Assembly: GCA_032988165.1 (NCBI GenBank)
Contig: JANTQF010000012.1
Coordinates: 124,001 to 188,000, forward strand
From: Emmonsiellopsis sp. PD_33
Taxonomy: Eukaryota > Ascomycota > Eurotiomycetes > Onygenales > Ajellomycetaceae
Direction: 5' to 3'
Length of the DNA stretch: 64,000 bases
The translations under genes were made by a program, and so were the position numbers. The notes beneath the pieces were generated by a model. It ran no database searches. It was given only the letters and a program-made list of their open reading frames with translations, and was not told the DNA's origin. Below, one piece after another: positions 1 through 10,260 of this stretch; position 1 is the stretch's first letter, and the number at the start of each line of letters is the position of its first letter.

Positions 1-3000
1 TATGAATGCTATGATGGATAGTAATTACTATTACTATTTAATGATTCACTCTTGCATGGTTAACTGTTATAACCTCCCACATATCCTGATTAACCCCTGA
101 AAGATTGAAGGTGTCAATGGTGACACAGGCAGCTTTATATGAAATATAGTGAAGTTTAATATTGATATTAGTAGATTTCTCTGAGAAAATATCTATACAT
201 ATGAGATTGAGAATCTCCTGTATGACTTCATACTAGGCTTATTATAACTATCTAAATATCAAGCTCTCATCAATACTCATAACTGATACATTGTATTCCC
301 TAAAGGCATCTACATCTCTAAAAAAAACATTCATAAGACTACTGACCTTCATCAAATCTCTGCCAACACCTATAACCTTCTTTAAAGCTGTAATTGGAAA
401 TTCAAGTCTTAACCTCCTATTGAAATCTTCACCACTAGCATGGCTGATATAGAGAAGGCCCTCTCATAACTCTCTAAAAAGTTGAAGATTAATCTTATGA
501 TAGTTCTTCCTTCATAATATCATAAATTCCTCAATGTTTTTAATTATAAGGCTGCTGAGAAGCTTCTACTATTCTGTGATGTACATGATCATTATATCAA
601 ACTTGAGAAGATAGATGATAAAAACCCTCAGCTACTCTAAGAATCACTATACAATATATTATATGATAAATTACTTATACTTCACAAGACTCTTAATGAC
701 CTTCTGAATAAAGGTTTCATTCAAGTTAGCAATTTACTTGTAAGTACACTCATATTCTTCATAAAAAAGCCAGATAAAGGCCTCTGATTCTATATTGACT
801 ATCAGAGCCTCAATCATCTCACTCAAAAAGATTATTACTCATTGCTGTTAATCAATGAGACTCTTAAATGAATTGGCTAAGTTAAGTGATTTATAAAGTT
901 AGATGTCATTTCTACATTCTATAAGATTTAGATTGCAGAAGGAGATGAATGGCTAACTATCTTTCATATGAGATATAATCTATTCAAATGGATAGTTACT
1001 TTCTTTAGCCTCATAAACATTCTGAGCACCTTTCAGAAATATATCAACTAAGCCTTATAAGACTATTTAGATGAATTTGCTTCTACCTACCTCAATAACA
1101 TTCTTATCTTCACTGATAGATCCTGCAAGTAGCATTAAGAGTACATTCAAAAAGTCCTCACCCACCTCTATGAATACAGTCTCTCAATTAATATCAATAA
1201 ATCTATCTTTAAAGTTTAAGAGACAACCTATCTTGACTTCATCATAAAGGTAGGAAAAGGAGTTCATATGAACCTCAAGAAGATCACTGCTATCCTCAAA
1301 TAGGAGGCCCCTACAACCATAAAAGGCATGTGAGGCTTCCTAGAATTCATAAATTTCTATCAATACTTTATTTGAGATTTTTCTAACATTATCTGACTAC
1401 TGACTGACCTCACATGCAAAAATCAGCAGTTTTAATAGTCTAAGGAAGTAGATAAGGTATTTACATGCCTTAAGTAGATATTCATCTCTATCCCAATGCT
1501 CATCACATTTAACTCTAACTGTCTGATGATAGTTGAAACAGACTCTTTCAGTTACATCACAGGCAGTGCTCTCATGCAATGAGATAATAAAGGCATCCTG
1601 TGATTCTATACATTTATATCTAAGAAGCTCAGCCCTATCAAAGCCAACTATGAGATCTATAATAAGGAACTCCTCACCATCATCTGATATCTAAAGGAAT
1701 GAGACTCTAAACTCTGCAGTATAAAAGACTTTGAAATTATTATAGATCATAAGAACCTCTGATATTTCATAATGATCTATAAACTCTCTGAATGCTAAAT
1801 ATACTAGATTAAATTTCTCAGCCACTTTCATTTTATAATCTATTACTACTCTGATATAGAGAACTTCATGGCCAACACCCTCTTCTGATATAAACAGAAT
1901 ATACCTTCTGAAGACTCTGACACCTACTGAGCAAACTATGAATAGAGACTACTAGATCTATAGATCCTTAAAGAATCTAAAGTAACACTATATGAAGTAA
2001 TATATATCTTGTTTATTGTCCTGCTAATTATAATCACCTCATCCTTACTCTAGAGACTCTGAGACACTACTACCACCTCTGATAAATGCTTTTAGATGAT
2101 GACCTAGATCATTCAAGATAAAGCTTACTATTTTCCATCTGAACTTCAAGCCCATGTTGATATTACTAAATGCTCTGTAGACTCTAACTTCTAACTATAC
2201 TTCTAGGGGAGGCAGTGAGTTTCTAATTCAGAACTATTATGTACTTAAATCATATAAGAAACTCACAATTCTCTGATGACTAGCCATCTAAGTTGTGAAG
2301 CACTCTACTGAATTTTATCCTAAAATTTCTACTAGCCTGATATGTCTTAGAGCATCTAATAGTTCATCTAGAACTGTAATATCTGCTAATCTATTACTAT
2401 CTGGTAGAACCATCATCAAGGTCTGCTCAAATTTCTCCTAATTTCCAAATATGTCTAATATGATATCACCATTAATTTTGTAGTAGATCTCCTCATGAGT
2501 AATAGCTGTAAGAATATTCTTATCATTATTGACTGCCTTAGTAAAGATATTATTCTTAAACCCTGTATAAAGATGAATGCACCTGTAGTGGCTAAAGCCT
2601 TCCTCTAAAGTCTGTTTTATCATCAGTATAATCTACTCTATATAATTATCTTAGACTGTAGAACTCAGTTCATCAGAGCTATCTGAATCTAAATCTATTA
2701 GCTCCTTAAGATCTCTCAACACCTTTTGACTATCTATTACCCTGAAATTAATGATAGCACTGAATATATAATTCAGATAATTAAGAACTATCTTTAAAAG
2801 TTTTATTCATATATTTAGAATGACTGAAATGAACTCCTTCTACATGCTAAATTTACAATTAATAGTTATGACACTATCAGCACTGGTATCAGCCTATTTT
2901 TTCTCTTGCACAGTTATAATCTCAAAGTTCTTAATCTCACTGAATCATCTGAACCTTCTACTTTACTCTGTAGTTTAATCCAAATTGTGGACATCATCAT

Positions 3001-3599
3001 CTTAAAACTCTAGTAAGCCTGTAAGTGGGCTGAATCCTTCATGGTTAGTACTCAGTAAAATTAATAGAACTATGTAAATGCCTGCTGAAATTCCACTGAA
3101 TGCTATAAGATAAATGATAAAATCTAACTAAATCTCTGAAACATCATAATTAATTATCTATTTCACACACTTAACTATTAATATATTAAGTATATTATCA
3201 TTGAAGTTCTAAGAAGTTATAACTACTACCTTAACATGCCACCTAGAATTTATAATGTGTTTTATATGAACCTGCTCTGCAAGGCCTTTACTAACCTGTT
3301 CTTCTTGCAAGAGATTACTGACTGGCATCTATCTGATATCATCAGAAAAGATAATAAGGTAGAATATGAGATTAAAGCTATTCTTAACTGCTGTTACTAT
3401 AGATGAGGATTTTAGTATCTAATGAAGTAGCTCAGATATGAGGCCTCTTTATGAGAATCAACCTTTACCCTGTAGGACATCACTGTGCTCATCTATTATA
3501 AAGAACTGCACTCATCTGATGAGACTCTATCTGCACCATGCTATGCCTGATTCTCTGAACCCTCTCACTCACCCTCTGAAACTAAATAGAGGGGAATAA
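1..3599 (+). mobile_element. Decayed Ty3/Gypsy (chromovirus-like) retrotransposon, internal region
   Basis: Degenerate pol region readable on the + strand in one main frame but broken by many TGA/TAG stops, so non-functional. The element enters from the left window edge. In order I can read: a retroviral-type aspartic protease tail (around 1-330, YDFILG-like motif); reverse transcriptase (around 650-1330, with KKPDKGL and an IDYQSLN block); RNase H (around 1330-1900, with ETDSFSYITGSALMQ and ANYEIYNKELLTII); integrase zinc region and core (around 2080-2900, including a degraded DRGTQF-type motif near 2665); and a chromodomain (around 3350-3480). The order PR-RT-RH-IN-chromodomain is diagnostic of Ty3/Gypsy chromoviruses. 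Stops lie where Arg (CGA), Gln (CAG) or Trp codons are expected, which points to C-to-T and G-to-A mutation. The region is AT-rich and almost free of CpG. Confidence 0.9.
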
Positions 3600-4166
3600 T
3601 GTGAAAGGCTATACTCTTATATTCTATATTTATAGCTTGCCTGAACTTCACCCAATCTCTAACTGCCTAATTGGATGCCTCTAACTGAGCCTTCATATGA
3701 ATGTTTATTTACTCTGACCTCACATAATTCTCTTTTATTTATATCATATGATCTTATGATTTCTTTTCCTTTTTCCTTTCTTTCTCTAGTGATTATAATC
3801 TTAATTCTAATGTATAGCTTGCATGATTTACTTATCAGAGCACATCTATTACACTTCTGAATAGTTTATCTAATATAATTACTTCTTCTTATTACTTAGT
3901 TTGTTATTCTTATATTTCTTCTATATTATTACTTCAAGAATGAACTAAAAGACTAGAAAATGAGAAGAAGGTACTGCTAAGTAGATAGTAGTTTCTTCTA
4001 AATAGCTTACTTAGTATAATTACTTTTCTTTATTATCTAGTTTATTTATTTTTATTTACTTTTAAAAATCAGAATGTTTTTCTCTCCTCTTTTAGTTAGT
4101 AGAATTAATGATATCCATGATTTTTAATTCATTTCAACTAGTTGAGGTATTTCCTCAATTATATCA
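3600..4166 (+). repeat. Putative 3' LTR of the Gypsy element
   Basis: A purine tract (AGAGGGGAATAA, ending 3599) directly precedes TGTGAAAGG at 3600, as expected for a polypurine tract and the TG start of an LTR. The right end is a guess: a CA ends at 4166, just before the target duplication of the neighbouring Copia element. The stretch is AT-rich, without long ORFs, and holds a degenerate internal duplication (near 3861-3915 and 4002-4055, both with TATAATTACTT). The matching left LTR is outside the window, so the boundaries cannot be confirmed. Confidence 0.45.
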
Positions 4167-4167
4167 T

Positions 4168-4172
4168 TGATC
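4168..4172. repeat. Copia target-site duplication, left copy (TGATC)
   Basis: TGATC immediately precedes the left LTR and is repeated exactly at 9858-9862 after the right LTR. A 5-bp duplication is the usual footprint of Copia integration. Confidence 0.9.
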
Positions 4173-4349
4173 TGTCGGCGTTGAACATTGCATATAGAGG
4201 TAAAATCTCATATGAATTGAATGATATTGTAAAACTAATGGTGGTTCATAGGAACCCTAGCCATTTTGTATGAGGGAATGTGGGTGGCTGTGTAAACACT
4301 AATTCTAAGCAAGATTGCATGAATATGAGATATCTTGGGATTCCCAACA
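4173..4349 (-). repeat. Copia 3' LTR (177 bp)
   Basis: Begins TG and ends CA; same length (177 bp) as the copy at 9681-9857 and differing from it at 12 positions, all transitions. Relative to the coding strand of the element this is the 3' LTR. A run of seven C (4352-4358), seven G on the coding strand, sits just inside it and is the likely polypurine tract. Confidence 0.93.
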
Positions 4350-4887
4350 CACCCCCCCAGTGTGTGCTGCACTGTTTAATGAATGTAATGAGGCCAGTTG
4401 TACTGCCTAAATAGGAAATAAAAATCAAAATAATGCAGTGGTGTGGGTGTTGAATATCTGGCTGGGTGAGTTCCTCATAGGAATCAAAAATCAATGAAAA
4501 CATCAAAATCAATGAAAACATATGAAAACAATGAAAATGAATGAATTAATCTTTCCCCCTCAGATCTCACTGTATATCAATGAGATCAGTAATATCAATG
4601 ATACCAAGGTGTTTGAGGAAGTTTTGATGTTTCTGCAGCAGGAGACCCTTCATCAGGCTGTCTGCAGGCATCTCTGCTGTAGGGACCCAGGTTATATTGA
4701 TATCAGAGCTTTAAACTCACTTGCAAAGCCAACTGCTGTGTATATCAACATGGTAAAGGCACATATTAATCTGTGGATTGCTCTTATTCAATAACCCTAC
4801 CATTTGAGTGTTGTCACATTTGATAGAGACCTTATACTTAGGGTCAAATTGAATTTAGATGAGGAATTACTCCCACTACATAACCTC

Positions 4888-5097
4888 TCATCCAGTGTGT
4901 GATATAGCAAGAAGTTCAGCCTCCATTGTGGAGGTAGTTACCATAGCCTGCCAGGCAGACTTCCAATTGACTGGGCTGCCATACATTTTGAATAGATATT
5001 TAGTTATAGACTGGCAGTCAGCATTATCTGCAAAGCTAGCATTACTAGAGAATTCAATGACTTCAGGATTTGTATTGGAATTCACTGGCTTAATCAA
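4888..5097 (-). pseudogene. Copia RNase H fragment
   Basis: An open fragment ending in a TTSTMEAELLAISH block, the hallmark C-terminal RNase H motif of Ty1/Copia polyproteins. It is part of the mutated element and ends at a premature stop. No separate gene is implied. Confidence 0.85.
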
Positions 5098-6000
5098 ATT
5101 TATGGGTGGATTTATTGATTGTTTGAGTCAGGATCCATCATACCTACCATCATATTGGATGATGTAGTTCTGCATATCTCATAGATAAGTAATGATGTGA
5201 TTTATCTCAGTCAAATGAATGTTTGATAGATTCTGCATGAAGGACACAAGCTTTGATGCAGCATATGTGATATCAGGCCTCATAATAATGGCTGGATAGA
5301 TGCAAGATCTAACACATCACTGGTAGTGATGGATTTTTGTGGGGGTCAATTCAGCCTCATAGGCCTCAAGTTTTGTGCCCATAAGAGGTGCTCCACAAGT
5401 TTGCAGGGACTGCTCAAGGTGATACATAGCTACCAACTTATTAATATAGGAATCAAGGCAGATTCAGAGCTTCAAATTTGCTCTATCTCAGATAATACAG
5501 GTGTTTAAGAATCAATGTAGTTCCCTCATATCATAGATCTCATATGTGTTTATGAGTTCTCAAACCATCTGATCCCTCTCATCTTTATCATCCTTGTCTG
5601 AAAGGGTAATAAAATTATTAATGTAGAAGAAAATGATTATTCAATCATTCAAAAAGAGGCATCTATCATTAGGTAAAGAGGTGAATCCCATACATAGCAG
5701 CATTTTTGTGACTTCATTCAACCAAAGCAGTGGCAAGCAACATAATCCATATAGGCCTTTTTTCAATTTGAGTAAGGTAAGAGATTGCCTCAAGGAGGCA
5801 AGGCCAGGAAGTCTCTACCATCCATCTAGCAGTTCACAATAGACTTCCTCATCTATATCACTATTTGTAAAGGTGTTTATGCCATCAAGCTGCTTGGTAT
5901 CAAGGTTAAAAGCCACCATTATCACCATTAATGCACAATAAGTCCTGCCAGTGAGTGTATGAGCTCTCATATCTTTTTCACTGGGAGGTTGAAGGTCACC

Positions 6001-6192
6001 TCAAATGCAGATACATGCTTTGAACTTATTGAGAAATCCATTATCATCAAATTTATATGTAAACACCCAGTGTAGGGGGATCACTGACATGTTTTCAGGC
6101 AGCCTAGGCACTATTTTGTATGTATCCTTCTGGGTAATTGTCTCCCATTCCTGGATTGCAGTGTTAATGAAATCCTCACTATATTTGTGCAT
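6001..6192 (-). pseudogene. Copia reverse transcriptase N-terminal fragment
   Basis: This 63-codon fragment carries the Copia RT entry motif: EWETITQKDTYKIVP, then a WVFTYKFDDNGFLNKFKA block. The frame then breaks. RT follows integrase in the direction of transcription, which separates Copia from Gypsy. Confidence 0.9.
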
Positions 6193-6756
6193 TTTTAATG
6201 AGTTTCAATGATTTGGTGGTAGAGGGAGTTTATCCCTATGCAATTGCATGTTACTCCCTTTCTGAGGCATGAGGTTTGTGATTGTGCTGAATATTGCACA
6301 AAACTGCTGAGCAGGGTTGTTTTTTGCATGTTCAATTCCATTGAAGTGTATAGTATGTCTAACACATTTGCTAGAGACTATATTTAATTCATTGAAGTCT
6401 GCAGAGATCTCATGTGCCCATGGTGCTTGATTTAGTTGATTGAAGAGATCTAGGGGTAAGATATCAGATAGTTTGGGTGGTTGAGGTTGCTCAGGTGCTT
6501 CCTCACATTCACTTAGCAAGGCCTGCAGTTTACTCTGTAACTGACCACTGAAATCATCAGATTCAACAACCTCTCTACCAACCTATTCATCCACCTGCTC
6601 ACCCCCCTGAACCTGCAGTTCTGGTGTTGGTTTGGGTGTCAAAGGTTCATTCACATCTCTTTAACTGTTTTTATTGCCAGATTCAGCTGTTTTTTCTGTT
6701 TGTTCAACATCTTCAGGGTAGAAGATATCTATATTGGCAGAATCCAGCATCTCATT

Positions 6757-7050
6757 CTATTTGTGGACCTCAGAGATCACTAGTTCCATTATAGGTATTT
6801 GTAACACCTCAGTGATCTCATTCATAATAGATTCTTGCAGTAGCTCTTCAATATGAGGTTTCTGCAGGTTGAATTGAACTGATTCATTAAACACCATGTC
6901 TCTGGTCTTTATAATGTGTTGTAAGTGTGGAATCCAAATTCTCCATATATTTGTTAAATCATATCCAATAAGATAATCAATATGCACTCTAGGTTCTAGC
7001 TTTGAAGCTCTTGTATGATTGAGAACTTCATCTGGAATCTTTACATACAT
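6757..7050 (-). pseudogene. Copia integrase C-terminal fragment
   Basis: A 97-codon open fragment with a KLEPRVHIDYLIGYD block, matching the region after the catalytic core of Copia integrases where the 'G-Y' motif lies, followed by a variable linker to RT. Broken at both ends by stops. Confidence 0.75.
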
Positions 7051-7521
7051 GTGACATTCATATATGTGTAGGTGAGCAGATGAAAGTTTGCTAGGGAGGT
7101 TGAGATGCTCCTACAGAGCCAGCAACAGTAACTTTCACCCCAACAGATGTGTAGGGGTTTGATTAATGAGATAGCCAGCTACTATATATATCTCAGGTGA
7201 GAGCTCTGAGGGTAAGCATTCATCTATCCACAAGCATCTTGCTTTTTTGATTAACAGTGTGCCTGTGTGTTTGGCTGCACCATTCTATTCATGTGTATAT
7301 TCTGATGAGAACTCTCTCAAGAGGCCTTCTTCTAGGATCCACTCACTTATCTCATCTAAATACATGCTTGTTTTGTTGTTGATGCATATAATCTTGACAT
7401 CTATATTAAACTGGCATTTGATTCATTTCATAACTGCAGGGAGAGCTTTCTTGAGTTTGAACTTATGAACCACATTTTGTATGATCTGGAACCACAAGAA
7501 ATCACATGTAAAATGCATCAT

Positions 7522-7710
7522 TCACTGCTGATTGTAATAGCAACCTTTCTTATTCTCTATAAGGTCAATATGGAGGTGTTTGAATGGTTTGGTGGAGCAG
7601 ACATGTGGCCTGCAAGATATCTGATTTTTTGCTTTCAAGAGCTTGCACATTTGACAGTAACATGCAACTTCTTGCAGGTGAGGATCCAACTCTTTCTCCC
7701 CCCCTTCCAT
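7522..7710 (-). pseudogene. Copia integrase zinc-binding fragment
   Basis: Contains CYCQMCKLLKAKNQ and HLHIDLIEN, corresponding to the CxxC half of the HHCC zinc motif and the start of the integrase catalytic core. The histidine half (WHRWLGH) is readable just upstream on the - strand near 7795, separated by an in-frame stop. Confidence 0.85.
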
Positions 7711-8331
7711 GGACTTACCTACTATAATTATGCCTTCAGATGCATTCTACAGGTGAGTAATTGAGGCCTTAGAACCATGTCCTAGTCATCTATGCCAGAC
7801 CTCCACTGACACTGTTGAAATCTTTGGCACCTCAGAACATTTCCTATATCCAGCAAGGGTAGAGAATGTTGACATTGGTACAGTATTCAAACACAGATTA
7901 TATTCTAGGCACATGAGGTTACCTCTCCATGTAAGTAATGCTCAAGGCTTCCTGTTATCTCTTAACATCATTGTCTTCATGTGCAGTGAGATTCCTTTTG
8001 TGAATGGTCTCACCCAGCCAAAGATATTCATATAAAAATCTGGAATGTATGCTGTGTTGGATAGTGTGGCTGTGAAACATTTTTAGATTGTTGAATTCAT
8101 AAGATATATGACAGTAGTCCTATAATCTTGAATTTTTGTATAGAAGTTACCTGTATAGAATGATGCATTGTGTTCCTCTATAAAATCAATAAATCTGGAC
8201 CTATCATTGTAAATGTGAGATTCTCTACCCATATCATACATTCAGTTATCTCTTAACAGATGATTTGATGAGCTAGATTCAGTGCTCAAAATTAATGATC
8301 TGTCTGTGGCTTCACAGAAGATTGGAGGCAT

Positions 8332-8844
8332 TTAATAAACAGTTGAGAGATTCATCTGTAGGCCTGCACCAGCCTTATCATTTACCTTCTCAATCTCTGC
8401 CTCAACCTTCATCTTGACTTTCTCATTCTTCAATGCTTCATCTACCTTTTTATGTGTATCATCATATCCCATGAACCACTTAGGCCTCAATGTAGGGTTG
8501 AGATACCAGCAAGTTCCTGCTGAGTGCCTGGGCCTGCTGCAGATATACAGATTATGAGTCTTTTTACCCTTCTTTTTTAAATCTTTATTAGCTTCCTTTT
8601 GTGAGTCTTTTGCAGGTAGATTTATGCTATCAGCAGAGTCTTTCTTTTCTCCACCCAGGCTGCTAAAGGTTGTAAAAACAGTGCTATAACCATTTTTTAA
8701 GACTCCCATCTTGTGATATTGAATCTTAATCTCTCTGACTAACCATTCTAGGTCAATGATGTTTGCACCTATCTTTTTATCATATGAGACAATAGATCTA
8801 AATCCTTCAGCAATCATCAGATTGATTGCTTGATTAGCTGTCAA
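8332..8844 (-). pseudogene. Copia gag fragment with degraded zinc knuckle
   Basis: The longest surviving reading frame of the element (about 170 codons). It has a lysine-rich linker and an ICSRPRHSAGTCW segment resembling a damaged CCHC zinc knuckle, followed by an LNPTLRPKW block typical of fungal Copia gag. A second open piece (9022-9291) covers the N-terminal part of gag. Survival of long frames here fits mutation that mainly hits CpG-containing codons. Confidence 0.8.
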
Positions 8845-9667
8845 AAAATCACTCTCTAGATTGAATAGATCTCTGATCTCTATGTTTCATATCTCTTCAT
8901 GAATCATAGATCAGTCATCTAATCATTTTTCAATGTTCTTGCTATTTGGTTTCTTTGTCAGAGTGTTATATTGATCTCTGACTTCATTTTTTCAATCTTT
9001 AGTAGTGGAAGAGAGATGATATTACAGCACTTTGATGATATCTTTAATGTGAGTATTACTCATCTTCATGACATACTCTATCTCTACTCTCAAAACTGAT
9101 ATTGTGACAATGTTGTACATCTTATTCATAGCTATTTGACATTTTTCATATACTATTACCTGTTTTTTGAATGATTTTTCAGATTCACCATTCTCAATCT
9201 TGGGTTCTTCTACTTCCAGCCAATAATCTTCCTTTATTAAATCAATATAATTGTGAACTCTGTGATTGCTCACTATCAATACAATGTTCATATACTAAAT
9301 CTCCCAGTCCTTGCTGTTCTTCAGCATCACTATTGTATGTCAGGTAGTGGTGTCAGATATAGTAAGGTAGATGGATAGAGCTCCAAGAGCTCCACTTTTT
9401 CAGTTTTCAGACTGTTAGAGGCACTTGTGTGGCCCTATTTTTTCAATTAATATAAAAGCTTCTGGCATTCTCAAAAGCTTGGTTTATTGGGTGTATAGAG
9501 CCTGCAGCTCCATTTTTTGATGGATCCTGTGGATTCTAGGGGATGTTTCTGTGGGTCTTTTTTGGAGGATATTGCTATTTCATGTGAAAAGCATGTGGTA
9601 TAGGGTGAAAAAAGACAAAATGATGATAATAATGATAAAAATCAAGTTAAATATGCAATGGAAATTA

Positions 9668-9680
9668 CTGGGCTCATAAC
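9668..9680 (-). other. Copia primer-binding site (initiator tRNA-Met anticodon arm)
   Basis: The + strand reads CTGGGCTCATAAC immediately inside the 5' LTR. This equals the anticodon stem-loop of eukaryotic initiator tRNA-Met (CAT anticodon in a CTCATAA loop), so the element's RNA would pair with it. Priming by an internal tRNA-Met half-molecule is known for Drosophila copia and yeast Ty5; use of the same mode here is inferred from the match. Confidence 0.85.
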
Positions 9681-9857
9681 TGTTAGCATTGAACATTGCA
9701 TATAGAGGTAAAATCTCATATGAATTGAATGATATTGTAAAACTAATGGTGGTTCATAGGAACCCTAGCTATTTTGTATGAGGGAATGTGGGTGGCTGTG
9801 TAAATGCTAATTCTAAGTGAGATTGCATGAATATGAGATATCTCAGGATTCCTGACA
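9681..9857 (-). repeat. Copia 5' LTR (177 bp)
   Basis: Partner of 4173-4349: same length, TG...CA ends, 12 transition differences. As the 5' LTR it would hold the element's promoter. Its outer edge coincides with the change from AT-rich, CpG-depleted DNA to gene-bearing DNA. Confidence 0.93.
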
Positions 9858-9862
9858 TGATC
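9858..9862. repeat. Copia target-site duplication, right copy (TGATC)
   Basis: Exact copy of 4168-4172, directly after the terminal CA of the right LTR. Confidence 0.9.
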
Positions 9863-10061
9863 TCATTCTCATGTAATACTGCTAAGCAGGCAATAACACC
9901 ACATTGCCACATCCATCTCTTTTTGGACGAACTCATCATGTGACCCAGTTTCGCAGCGTCCAGTCCACTGGGCCAATGGAAATGGGGTTCCAAGGCTGGG
10001 CAAAACCTCAACCTTCCTAGAGGCTGGAAACATGGGACAGAATGGAGCAACGGAAAATTGC

Positions 10062-10085
10062 AAAAAAAAAAAAAAAAAAAAAAAA
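10062..10085 (+). repeat. A24 homopolymer
   Basis: Twenty-four consecutive A residues preceded by about 200 bp of GC-balanced sequence after the Copia element. Confidence 0.95.
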
Positions 10086-10190
10086 GCCAATTGATGATGG
10101 ATCCGGTCTGTTTTTGTTCCATAAATAACTGCTGGAAAAACTTGTCTACTAGTAGTTACTACGAAGAGAGGGAAAGGCAGGGGAAAAACA

Positions 10191-10260
10191 GAAGAAGAAG
10201 AAGAAGAAGAAGAAGAAGAAGAAGAAGAAGAAGAAGAAGAAGAAGAAGAAGAAGAAGAAG
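10191..10260 (+). repeat. (GAA)n microsatellite, about 23 units
   Basis: An uninterrupted 70-bp purine run of GAA units. Such tracts can form triplexes and vary in length between strains. Confidence 0.97.

Larger units (their letters stand above)
4173..9857 (-). mobile_element. Ty1/Copia LTR retrotransposon, structurally complete but mutated
   Basis: A 5,685-bp element on the - strand bounded by 177-bp LTRs and a perfect TGATC duplication. Reading from right to left: gag (about 9300-8330) with a degraded CCHC knuckle; protease (about 8300-8100), whose DSG-type active site reads as a Ser-rich SSSNHLL remnant; GAG-pre-integrase and integrase zinc region (about 7830-7500, WHRWLGH and a later CYCQMC); integrase core to about 6760; reverse transcriptase (about 6192-5500, starting with EWETITQKDTYKIVP and a WVFTYKFDDNGFL block); and RNase H (about 5100-4880, with TTSTMEAELLAISH). 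Integrase before RT is the Copia order. Reading frames are interrupted by stops, so it is not autonomous. The + strand ORFs inside it are shadows. Confidence 0.95.

Noticed and set aside
4522..5842. Several + strand ORFs inside the Copia element
   Set aside because: They are antisense to well-supported Copia coding sequence on the - strand and have no family features.
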